Positions 6,700 through 13,420 of a stretch of 13,779 nt of DNA are shown in pieces; positions within the stretch are counted from its first letter, which is position 1; each line of letters opens with the position of its first letter. The notes beneath the pieces were generated by a model. That model made no database searches, had not been told where the DNA came from, and worked only from the letters and a program-made list of their open reading frames with translations. A program made the position numbers and the translations under genes. The stretch is from an uncultured Verrucomicrobiota bacterium (GTDB taxonomy: Bacteria; Verrucomicrobiota; Kiritimatiellia; RFP12; UBA1067): contig CAMOIK010000038.1 of NCBI GenBank assembly GCA_946615875.1, forward strand, positions 1 through 13,779, read 5' to 3'.

Positions 6700-7937
6700 G
6701 GCGAAATCTCCTTCAAGTGTTCAGATACCGTGTGGAGGGCGAGAAACAGCCGCTCCGGAATGCCGCAGCCGACCTCGCGCACGAGCCGCTCGGCGAGAGC
6801 CACGGGCTCTTCCTCCGCCTTCATCCCTTCGCGGAGATACGCGGCCAGGCGCTCGCCGTAAAGCTCCACTCGGGAGGCGCTGTAGGCGACGGCCTCCGCC
6901 GACGCGCCCTCGCCGCGCACCACGCAGCCGATGCCGTCGTAGTCGTGCCCGCATACGATGTTCTTCGGCCTTTCCGCCGCGAGTTTCGCAAGCGTGGCGC
7001 GATACGCCTTGAGGTCGCGATAGAACGCCACGCCCTGGCAGACCGTGCCGTTGGCCTGCAGCGAGTCGCCGGTAATCGCCGTGCCAGTGGCGGTGTCGAT
7101 CCACACGAGGCAGTCGTCGTCGTGGCCGGGCGCGGAAAGCGCCCGCAGTCGCCCTTCGAGCAGCTCCCCTTCCTTTAAAAGGAGATCCGGCTCCACGCCC
7201 TTCAAGCTTGACTGCGGAGGCGGAGAGTTCTCGGGGAAGCGCGTCCTCACCCGCACCGACACCTTGGCGGGGTCGCGCAGCGCGGCGGCGGCGGAGTCCA
7301 GAGTCGCCGCCTTGACGCCGTATTTCCCGTGGAGCGCGTGATGGCCGCCTATGTGGTCGCCGTGGACGTGCGTGCACAGCAGCCAGTCGATGTCGCCGCA
7401 GTCCAGGCCCAGTTCGCGCAGCGCAGGGATGAGGTATTTCTCCGGCGGGAGATGCGAAGAGTCCACGAGGAAGTTCTTTTCGCCGCGCAGCAGCGTCACG
7501 CCCGTCCAGACCGGCCCGAAGGGAACCTTCAGGAGATACGTGCCCGGCAGCACCTCCTCGAACGACGGATGCTTGCGAAAGACCCGGCGGGTCTTCAGGT
7601 CGAGATATTCGGTGTTGTCCTTGGATGTGTCGGCGTTCTCGGCGACGAGCACCTTGGCGTCCGGCGAAACGAATATGGCGTGCCACGCGCCGGCGCGGAC
7701 GTTGTAGCACTTGAAAGGCTCCATTCTGACGCGCCCGGCCTCTTCGCCGATGAGAAGCGTCGCCTCGCCCGCAAGCAGAACGAACACTTCGTCGGTGAGA
7801 TTGTGGCGCTCCAGCTCGACGATGTTCGCCTCCTCGAAGCGCGGCGCCGCGACGAGAGTCGCCACTGTCCACTTCGCTCCGCTCACCAGGCGGGAATATC
7901 CCTCGCCGCCGAACTCGGTCACGTCAAGCGTGTTCAT
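6696..7937 (-). CDS. Cupin - metallo-beta-lactamase fusion hydrolase
   Basis: Encodes 413 residues in two domains. Residues about 1-115 form a small cupin: H45 and E50 followed six residues later by G57 match cupin motif 1 (with E43 where a second histidine is usual), and RAGAWH with H86 matches motif 2. Residues about 125-370 form a metallo-beta-lactamase-fold hydrolase with a complete two-metal site: THVHGDHIGGH (H190, H192, D194, H195), H272 in APGHDDD, D291 in TGDSL and H331 in CGHDYD. Hydrolases of this fold include lactonases, thioesterases and glyoxalases. In this operon, opening a sugar-acid lactone is plausible, and the cupin may bind or isomerise the sugar. The ATG at 7937 has CAGGAG 7 bases upstream and an ATGA overlap with the flavoprotein gene. 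I know no characterised enzyme with this arrangement. Confidence 0.85.
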   Translation of the reverse strand: MNTLDVTEFGGEGYSRLVSGAKWTVATLVAAPRFEEANIVELERHNLTDEVFVLLAGEATLLIGEEAGRVRMEPFKCYNVRAGAWHAIFVSPDAKVLVAENADTSKDNTEYLDLKTRRVFRKHPSFEEVLPGTYLLKVPFGPVWTGVTLLRGEKNFLVDSSHLPPEKYLIPALRELGLDCGDIDWLLCTHVHGDHIGGHHALHGKYGVKAATLDSAAAALRDPAKVSVRVRTRFPENSPPPQSSLKGVEPDLLLKEGELLEGRLRALSAPGHDDDCLVWIDTATGTAITGDSLQANGTVCQGVAFYRDLKAYRATLAKLAAERPKNIVCGHDYDGIGCVVRGEGASAEAVAYSASRVELYGERLAAYLREGMKAEEEPVALAERLVREVGCGIPERLFLALHTVSEHLKEISP

Positions 7938-9046
7938 TTCTGCGCTCCTGCGAAAGCCGCCGCCTCGCGTCCGGCGATTCTGCCGAACACAAGCACCTCG
8001 GTGCCGGCGTTGCCGCCGATGCGGTTCAGCCCGTGTATGCCGCCGACGACCTCGCCGGCGGCGAAAAGACCTGGAATGGGCCGGGAGTCCGGCCTAAGGA
8101 CCCGGCAGCGCGTGTCGATGGCAAGCCCGCCGAGCGAAGTGTGCGGCGCGGGAGCCACTAGCATCGGCTCGCGGACGATGTCCACGCCGCACGCCGCATA
8201 GCGTTCGAGCGTGTCGGCATAGACGGTTTCCAGCGTCTCGCGCGGGACGCCGGTCGCATCGAACCACACGCCGCCGTCCACGCCGCGTCCGGCCGCGATC
8301 TCGGCGAATATGGCGCGGGAGATCTCGTCCTTGTTGGCGTGCTTGTCCGGCAGAAACTCGTCGCCGGCGGCGTTGCGAAACGTCGCGCCCTCGTAGAGCA
8401 TGGTGGTTATCACAGGGATGCCGCGGAGGCGCTGCGGCGCGAGCGCCACCGTCGGCTCGTACTGCACCGCGTCCATGTCCCTGGTGGCGGCGCCGAGGCG
8501 CACGGCCATGTCTATGCCGTCGCCACGCAGCTCCGGCGGATTGTCGGTGAACGGATACTTGCCGCACCATCCGCCTGTGGCCAGCACCACGGCGCGGGCC
8601 TGGGAGAAGGCCGCGTCCAGGTTTTCCACCCGGCCTTGGACGGTCTCGACGCGCCCGGCCAGCTCGCTCCGCAGCCTCTTCAACGCCCACGCGCCTATCC
8701 TGTGCGCGATCGTCACACACCGCGGGACGCTGCATCCCAGCGGCTGGAGGAGTTTGTAGGATCCGTCGGGGAGGCGGTCGAACGGAAACTCGTCCGCCAG
8801 CGCGACCGCCTCGCGGCACATGGTCTCGACCAGCGCACGATCGCAGGCCCCGCGACCGCTGCGCAGGGTGTCTGCTATGAACAGCTCCGCGGAGTCGTCG
8901 CTGCGGACCGGCACGTTGAGCGCGTGGATGTCCGGCGAATTGCCCGCGCCGTTGGCGACCAGGCGGACGGAGGCGCCGGCGGCGGCCGCCGCCTGTGCCG
9001 CCCTCCATCCCGCGAGGCCGCCGCCGACTATCAGCACGTCCTTCAT
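7934..9046 (-). CDS. Compact FAD-dependent oxidoreductase, fumarate reductase/aspartate oxidase superfamily
   Basis: Encodes 370 residues. VGGGLAGWRAA (7-17) is the dinucleotide-binding motif for FAD; VLATGG (154-159) and the C-terminal GLFAAGEVVGGIHGLNRIGG (326-345) are typical of SdhA, FrdA and NadB flavoproteins. PHTSLGG (301-307) matches the substrate-binding histidine region (HTxGG). It is much shorter than FrdA or NadB (about 540-600) because the C-terminal helical domain is absent. The proton-shuttle arginine of the family, in the (S/P)RDxxSRAI context, is replaced by lysine (K239 in HANKDEISRAI; codon AAG). It may oxidise or reduce a hydroxy or unsaturated acid in the pathway; no haem or iron-sulfur partner is encoded nearby, so electron transfer may be to oxygen, quinone or another carrier. 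The ATG at 9046 has only a weak GGCGG before it, 13 bases after the dehydratase stop. Confidence 0.85.
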   Translation of the reverse strand: MKDVLIVGGGLAGWRAAQAAAAAGASVRLVANGAGNSPDIHALNVPVRSDDSAELFIADTLRSGRGACDRALVETMCREAVALADEFPFDRLPDGSYKLLQPLGCSVPRCVTIAHRIGAWALKRLRSELAGRVETVQGRVENLDAAFSQARAVVLATGGWCGKYPFTDNPPELRGDGIDMAVRLGAATRDMDAVQYEPTVALAPQRLRGIPVITTMLYEGATFRNAAGDEFLPDKHANKDEISRAIFAEIAAGRGVDGGVWFDATGVPRETLETVYADTLERYAACGVDIVREPMLVAPAPHTSLGGLAIDTRCRVLRPDSRPIPGLFAAGEVVGGIHGLNRIGGNAGTEVLVFGRIAGREAAAFAGAQK

Positions 9047-9059
9047 GCGAGCGCGCCGC

Positions 9060-10742
9060 CTATTCCCATATGCCGCCGTGCGCCATCGAGCCGACGTTCT
9101 TGACGAAGAGATTGAGGAAGCGCGGATATTTCGACTCGTCGAAACGCCAGTTGAACGCGGCCTTGCGCTTCGCCATTTCTTCTTCGCCGATCTTGAGGTC
9201 GATGCGGCGGCCCGGCAGGTCGATTTCTATGGTGTCGCCTTCCTTGACCAGGCCGAGCGGACCGCACAACGCCGCCTCCGGCGACACGTAGCCGACGGAA
9301 AGCCCGGAAGTGCCGCCGGAGAAGCGCCCGTCGGTGATGACCGCGCAGGAGTTGTACAGTTCCGGCCTGCCCTTGAGCTCCTCCTGGAACATGAACGCGG
9401 TCGTGCCGAACCTCGCCTTCAGTCCGAGGAAGCGCAGCACGCAGGCGTCGCCAGGGCGTATCTTCCCGGCGCGGAGCGCCGCCAGGCCGTCGTCGAGAGA
9501 ATCGAACACGCGGGCGGGGCCGGAGAACTTGTCCGCAAGCGCGTCCGGCACGGCCGCTATCTTGATTATCGCACCTTCCGGCGCGAGCGAACCGTATAGG
9601 ACGCCGATGCCTGGCTTCTTCATGACCGGCTCGGCCAGCGTGTGTATCACGTCGCGGTTGTAAACCTGCGCCGACGCCACGTTCTCCGCCATGGTCTTGC
9701 CCGTGACCGTGAGCGCGTCGCCGTCGATCTTCGGCAGCAGCTCCTTCATGATCGCCGGGAGTCCGCCTGCGAGGTCGAGGTCGTGCAGGTTGTAGGGGCC
9801 GGAGGGTGCCAGATGCGAAAGGAGGGGGATGTCGTTGGAGGCCTCGTCGAAATACTTCCACCACGGCTCGTCGTATCCGGCTTCGTGCGCGATGGCCGGG
9901 ATGTGCAGTATAAGGTTGGAGGAGGCGGCCACAGCCATGTCCATCTTTATCGCGTTGCGTATCGCCGCCGGCGTCATTATCTTGCGCGCGGTCAGGCCCT
10001 TGCGCAGCAGATCCATCACGCGCTCTCCGGCGCGGTATGCTATGAGCGCGAGTTCGCTCGACACGGCGCTGACGGTGGAGTTGTAGGGGAGGGACATTCC
10101 GAGGGCCTCGGCCACCATGCACATGGAGTTGGCGGTCGTCATCGACGTGCACCCGCCGCAGGTGCCCCAGGAGTGCTCGATCAGTCCGTTGTATTCGTCG
10201 GGGTCGATCTTGCCGTCCTGCATCGTCCCCACCTTGTCCTGCGCGTGGATGTGCAGCACCTCCTTGCCGCGGAAAGTGCCGAGCGGCATATAGCCGCCGG
10301 TCACCAGCACGGTCGGGATGTCGAGGCGGGCGGCGGCCATCAGGTGGCCGGGCACGATCGAATCGCACGTCGAAAGCATCACCATGCCGTCGAAGAAGTT
10401 GCCGTCCACCGTGATCTCCACCTGGTCGGCGATGGAGTTGCGCGACGGGATCTCGATATACTTGGGATCCTTGAGCACCATGCCGTCGCAGATCGCGGTG
10501 GTCATGACCTCCACCGGGTAGCCGCCGGCGTCGCGTATGCCCTGCTTCACGCGCTCGGCCAGCCCCTTCAGGTGCACGTGGCCGGGGTTGTACTCGTTCC
10601 AGGAATTGACGACGCCGATCAGCGGCCTCGCCTGCTCTTCGGGCGAAATGCCCATTCCGCAGAGGAGTCCGCGGCGGCATTCGCTCGCCTCGCCGAACTC
10701 CCACTTGCTCCTCAGTTTCATCTTGCAGTCTCCGCAGCTCAT
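9060..10742 (-). CDS. IlvD/Edd family dehydratase, probable sugar-acid dehydratase
   Basis: Encodes 560 residues, the usual length of this family, which uses an iron-sulfur cluster to remove water from dihydroxy acids. Supported by NSWNEYNPGHVHL (46-58), the cluster region with C126 (STCDSIVPGHLMAAARLDIP) and TCGGCTSMTTANSM (194-207, C195/C198), and TDGRFSGGTSGLS near the C-terminus with its catalytic serine. The PGHVHL start resembles the E. coli IlvD type rather than the PCN type. The family CDK motif reads CDS here, so the lysine that becomes carbamylated and binds magnesium in arabinonate dehydratase is missing (S128). Four cysteines lie in the first 28 residues. The ATG at 10742 has AAAGGAG 8 bases upstream; the longer frame is rejected. 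It overlaps the SDR stop by 4 bases. Beside the kinase and aldolase it most likely turns an aldonate or uronate-derived acid into 2-keto-3-deoxygluconate, but branched-chain amino acid synthesis cannot be excluded. Confidence 0.9.
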   Translation of the reverse strand: MSCGDCKMKLRSKWEFGEASECRRGLLCGMGISPEEQARPLIGVVNSWNEYNPGHVHLKGLAERVKQGIRDAGGYPVEVMTTAICDGMVLKDPKYIEIPSRNSIADQVEITVDGNFFDGMVMLSTCDSIVPGHLMAAARLDIPTVLVTGGYMPLGTFRGKEVLHIHAQDKVGTMQDGKIDPDEYNGLIEHSWGTCGGCTSMTTANSMCMVAEALGMSLPYNSTVSAVSSELALIAYRAGERVMDLLRKGLTARKIMTPAAIRNAIKMDMAVAASSNLILHIPAIAHEAGYDEPWWKYFDEASNDIPLLSHLAPSGPYNLHDLDLAGGLPAIMKELLPKIDGDALTVTGKTMAENVASAQVYNRDVIHTLAEPVMKKPGIGVLYGSLAPEGAIIKIAAVPDALADKFSGPARVFDSLDDGLAALRAGKIRPGDACVLRFLGLKARFGTTAFMFQEELKGRPELYNSCAVITDGRFSGGTSGLSVGYVSPEAALCGPLGLVKEGDTIEIDLPGRRIDLKIGEEEMAKRKAAFNWRFDESKYPRFLNLFVKNVGSMAHGGIWE

Positions 10743-11560
10743 TTTCCGTTCTCCTTTTGGTTTGCAATGTCGAAATTCATGCTCTCTATCGAGCCGTCGC
10801 AGGACTGGCCGCCGTCCACGCACAGCACCTGCCCCACGATGAAACGAGTCTTCTCCACGTCCGCCAGGAACTGTATGGCAGGGACGATTTCGTCCACGCT
10901 GCCGCCGCGCCCGACGGGTATCTTGTGGTTGAAGCCCGCTATGTCGGCGGGCGAATAGCGCGACATTATCTTGGTGTAGATCAGACCCGGCGCGACGCAG
11001 TTCACGCGGATGCCGTATTTCGCCACCTCGACGCCGAGCGCGCGCGTGAACATCTCCAGGCCCGCCTTTCCTGCGGAGTAGGGCAGCATCCTGCGGTGCA
11101 CCCAGGTGACGCGCCCGTGCACCGACGATATGTTCACGATGCGCCCTTCCGTCCCCTTATCCACCATGTCGGCCACCGCGTAGCGCGAGAGGTAGGCGGC
11201 GGAGTTCAGGTTGAGCGCGATCTGGCTGTCCCAATAGTCCATGGGCATGTCCTTGAACTCGCCCTTTGGGCCTCCGGGGATCTGCAGCGCGCCGCCGGCG
11301 TTGTTCACCAGCACGTCTATCCGTCCGAAGGTGTCGATGAAGTCGAGCATCGTCGCCTTGCAGAAGTCGTGCGAGCCGACGTTCCCCAGATAGACCTTGG
11401 TCTTGACGCCGAACTTCTCGCACTCGGCGGCGACGGCCCTTGCGCCCGCCTCGTCCTTGTTGCCGCAGACGCCTATGTTGGCGCCTTCGTCGCGCGCGAA
11501 AGCGACGGCGCAGCCCGCGCCGATGCCGTGCGACGACCCCGTGATCAGTATGTTCCTCAT
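10739..11560 (-). CDS. SDR family NAD(P)-dependent oxidoreductase
   Basis: Encodes 273 residues, the classical short-chain dehydrogenase length. It has the cofactor motif TGSSHGIG (7-14), NNAG (86-89), catalytic serine in NISSVHG (143-149), YSAGK (161-165, Y161 and K165) and a PGLIYTK turn (191-197). It resembles gluconate 5-dehydrogenase or 2-deoxygluconate 3-dehydrogenase types, but specificity cannot be assigned. In this operon it would oxidise or reduce a sugar acid before or after dehydration. The ATG at 11560 gives the normal SDR N-terminus MRNILITG and follows GGAGAG; the frame open far upstream is an artefact. It overlaps the kinase gene and the dehydratase gene by 4 bases each, so all three are translationally coupled. 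Confidence 0.93.
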   Translation of the reverse strand: MRNILITGSSHGIGAGCAVAFARDEGANIGVCGNKDEAGARAVAAECEKFGVKTKVYLGNVGSHDFCKATMLDFIDTFGRIDVLVNNAGGALQIPGGPKGEFKDMPMDYWDSQIALNLNSAAYLSRYAVADMVDKGTEGRIVNISSVHGRVTWVHRRMLPYSAGKAGLEMFTRALGVEVAKYGIRVNCVAPGLIYTKIMSRYSPADIAGFNHKIPVGRGGSVDEIVPAIQFLADVEKTRFIVGQVLCVDGGQSCDGSIESMNFDIANQKENGK

Positions 11561-12582
11561 CTCTGCACTCTCCCGGTAGCGTCGCCGGCGGCGAGGGCGT
11601 CCACCTCCGCCTCGGTGACCAGGTTGAAGTCGTGTTCGATCGTGTGCTTCAGGCAGCTGGCGGCCACGGCGAAGTCTATCGCCGCCTGCGCACCCCTGCC
11701 GGACGCCAGAGCGTGTATCAGGCCGCCGCCGAACGAGTCGCCGCCGCCCACGCGATCGACTATGCGCACGGCGTATTCGCGCGAGAAGAACGCCTTGCGT
11801 CGCTTCGCGTCGTAGAGCATGCCCGCCCAGTTGTTGTCGGAGGCGGAGATGGAAGAGCGCAGCGTGATCGCCACCTTCGCGACCCCGAAGCGTCCGGCGA
11901 GCTGTCCGGCCACGGAGGCGTAGCCCTGCCTGTCGAGCCGGCCGGCCTCCACGTCGGACCCCTCGGCGCGTATGCCGAACACGTCGGCGGCGTCCGCCTC
12001 GTTGGCTATGAGGACATCGACGTATGGCACGAGCCTGGCCATGACGCGCCCCGCCTCTTCGCGGCTCCAGAGCTTGCCGCGGTAGTTCAGGTCGCACGAG
12101 ACGGTTATATTCTTCTCCTTGCAGACCTTGAGGGCGTCCAGGCATATTGCGGGCAGGTCGCCGCCGAGCGCCGGCGTTATGCCGGTGAAGTGGAACCATT
12201 TCGCGCCCTTCAGGATGCGCGGCCAGTCGAAGTCGCCGCGCTTTGCCAGCGCGATGGAGGAGCCGGCGCGGTCGTATATCACCTTGGAGGGTCTCTGCGA
12301 CGCGCCCTTCTCCACGAAGTAGAGGCCGAGGCGCGGCCCTCCCCAGACGATGCCGGACGTATCGACCCCGAAGCGGCGCAGGGAGTTCCTGGCGGCGTCG
12401 CCGAGCGGGTTCTCCGGCAGTTTCGTCACAAACGCCGCATCCTGCCCGTAGCGGGCGAGCGACACGGCGACGTTGGCCTCGCCGCCGGCGTAGCTCGCCT
12501 CGAACTTCTCCGCCTGCACGAACCGCCAGTACCCCTCCGGGTTCAGACGCATCATGATCTCGCCGAAACACACCACTCTCAT
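11557..12582 (-). CDS. kdgK: PfkB family carbohydrate kinase, 2-keto-3-deoxygluconate kinase-like
   Basis: Encodes 341 residues. The start MRVVCFGEIMMRLNP, the PfkB sugar-binding segment AGGEANVAVSLARYG (32-46), the SCDLNYRGKLWS stretch (162-173) and the ATP-site motif DRVGGGDSFGGGL (276-288, catalytic base D282) define a ribokinase/PfkB kinase; the FGEIMMRLNP and DLNYRGKLW segments are typical of 2-keto-3-deoxygluconate kinases. It would phosphorylate KDG to KDPG for the aldolase encoded just upstream. The family is certain; the KDG specificity rests on sequence resemblance and the neighbouring aldolase and dehydratase. The ATG at 12582 overlaps the aldolase stop by 4 bases and has an AAGGG Shine-Dalgarno. 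The frame is open 37 codons further upstream but that part is arginine-rich and lies inside the aldolase gene. Confidence 0.88.
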   Translation of the reverse strand: MRVVCFGEIMMRLNPEGYWRFVQAEKFEASYAGGEANVAVSLARYGQDAAFVTKLPENPLGDAARNSLRRFGVDTSGIVWGGPRLGLYFVEKGASQRPSKVIYDRAGSSIALAKRGDFDWPRILKGAKWFHFTGITPALGGDLPAICLDALKVCKEKNITVSCDLNYRGKLWSREEAGRVMARLVPYVDVLIANEADAADVFGIRAEGSDVEAGRLDRQGYASVAGQLAGRFGVAKVAITLRSSISASDNNWAGMLYDAKRRKAFFSREYAVRIVDRVGGGDSFGGGLIHALASGRGAQAAIDFAVAASCLKHTIEHDFNLVTEAEVDALAAGDATGRVQR

Positions 12583-13229
12583 TGCTTCGCCCTTTCGCTT
12601 GTCTGCCGCGCCACCGCGGCGATTTTCGCCCATTCGCCCGCCGCGACCCACTCGCGGTTGGCAAGGTTCCCTCCTATGCCGGCGCCGACGCACCCGGCGC
12701 GCATGAAATCAGCCACGTTGTCCGGCCCCACTCCCCCGACCGCAAGGAACGGGATATGCGCCAGCGGCGCGGCCAGCGCCTTCACGTAGCCTGGACCCAG
12801 CGCGCCGGCGGGGAAAATCTTGACGAAACTCGCGCCCGCCTCCCACGCCGTCACCGCCTCGCTCGCCGTGAAAGCGCCGGGCATCGCCGCCAGGCGGCGG
12901 CGGACGCATTCGCGGATGAGCGCCGCGTTCACGTTCGGCGTCACCATGTATTCGCCGCCGGCGTCCTCGCACATGGAAAGCTGCTCCTCGTTCAGCACCG
13001 TCCCGGCGCCGACGCGCACGACTCCGTCGAAGCGCCCGCGTATGGCGCGTATCGCGGCGGCGGTATCGCGCCACTTCTCTCTGGAGCGCTGGTCGAACGT
13101 CACCTCAACAAGGCGGATGCCGCCCTCCGCATACGCTTCGGCCAGGCGAAGGCACTCGTCAGGCGAGAACCCGCGGACGATTGCGATTATGCGGCTTTCC
13201 CGCACCAGGCTCTCTACGTCCTCCTTCAT
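12579..13229 (-). CDS. eda: KDPG/KHG aldolase (bifunctional 2-keto-3-deoxy-6-phosphogluconate / 4-hydroxy-2-oxoglutarate aldolase family)
   Basis: Encodes 216 residues, the standard length. It splits KDPG into pyruvate and glyceraldehyde 3-phosphate by class I Schiff-base chemistry. Active-site residues are in place: IVRG (R19), VEVTF with the general base E42, VGAGTVLN (73-80, T77) and FVKIFPAG with the Schiff-base lysine K137; the phosphate-binding glycines follow in VGGVG and GIGGN. A longer frame begins at 13265, but the ATG at 13229 has GGGAGG 7 bases upstream and is chosen. First gene of the eight-gene operon, about 60 bases downstream of the predicted transcription start. Confidence 0.93.
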   Translation of the reverse strand: MKEDVESLVRESRIIAIVRGFSPDECLRLAEAYAEGGIRLVEVTFDQRSREKWRDTAAAIRAIRGRFDGVVRVGAGTVLNEEQLSMCEDAGGEYMVTPNVNAALIRECVRRRLAAMPGAFTASEAVTAWEAGASFVKIFPAGALGPGYVKALAAPLAHIPFLAVGGVGPDNVADFMRAGCVGAGIGGNLANREWVAAGEWAKIAAVARQTSERAKQ

Positions 13230-13294
13230 CGCGCCGCCTCCCGACGGCGCCGCGCGCCGCCACACTCTGCCTCTTCATGGATCGTCATGCCCAT

Positions 13295-13303
13295 ATTATA
13301 CCA
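13295..13303 (-). promoter_or_regulatory. Predicted extended -10 promoter of the eight-gene sugar-acid operon
   Basis: On the minus strand TGG is followed by a consensus TATAAT (13295-13300), 66 bases upstream of the aldolase start. No recognisable -35 hexamer lies 16-18 bases upstream. The sequence after the box (ATGGG) matches the pattern at the infA and DedA promoters. No regulator gene and no clear operator are seen in the window. Confidence 0.65.
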
Positions 13304-13359
13304 CTTCTGCCGAAAGCCGGATATAACCGCAGTCTAAATATTTACATGACCGCAACGAA

Positions 13360-13394
13360 GCGGCGAGGTGCGCGGCCGCCGCGCACCTCGCCGC
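13360..13394 (-). terminator. Long perfect hairpin, probable terminator of the right-edge gene
   Basis: Arms at 13360-13375 and 13379-13394 pair perfectly over 16 bases around a 3-base loop. It lies 27 bases downstream of the stop codon of the right-edge gene, and on the minus strand it is followed by TTCGTT, a weak T-rich tail. It separates that gene from the promoter of the sugar-acid operon. Confidence 0.7.
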
Positions 13395-13420
13395 CAGACC
13401 GGCGCGCAAGCGCCGTGCGT

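Noticed and set aside
5386..6861. Plus-strand open frame of 491 codons opposite the DUF1116 and symporter genes
   Set aside because: Spans parts of three minus-strand genes, has shadow composition and no domain.
9043..10767. Minus-strand open frame of 574 codons in another frame of the dehydratase gene
   Set aside because: Arginine/glycine-rich frame-shifted shadow; the other frame carries all IlvD/Edd motifs.
11561..12664. Long upstream extension of the SDR frame (641 residues in all)
   Set aside because: The added part is arginine-rich shadow sequence of the kinase gene; the SDR start at 11560 has its own ribosome binding site and the standard N-terminus.
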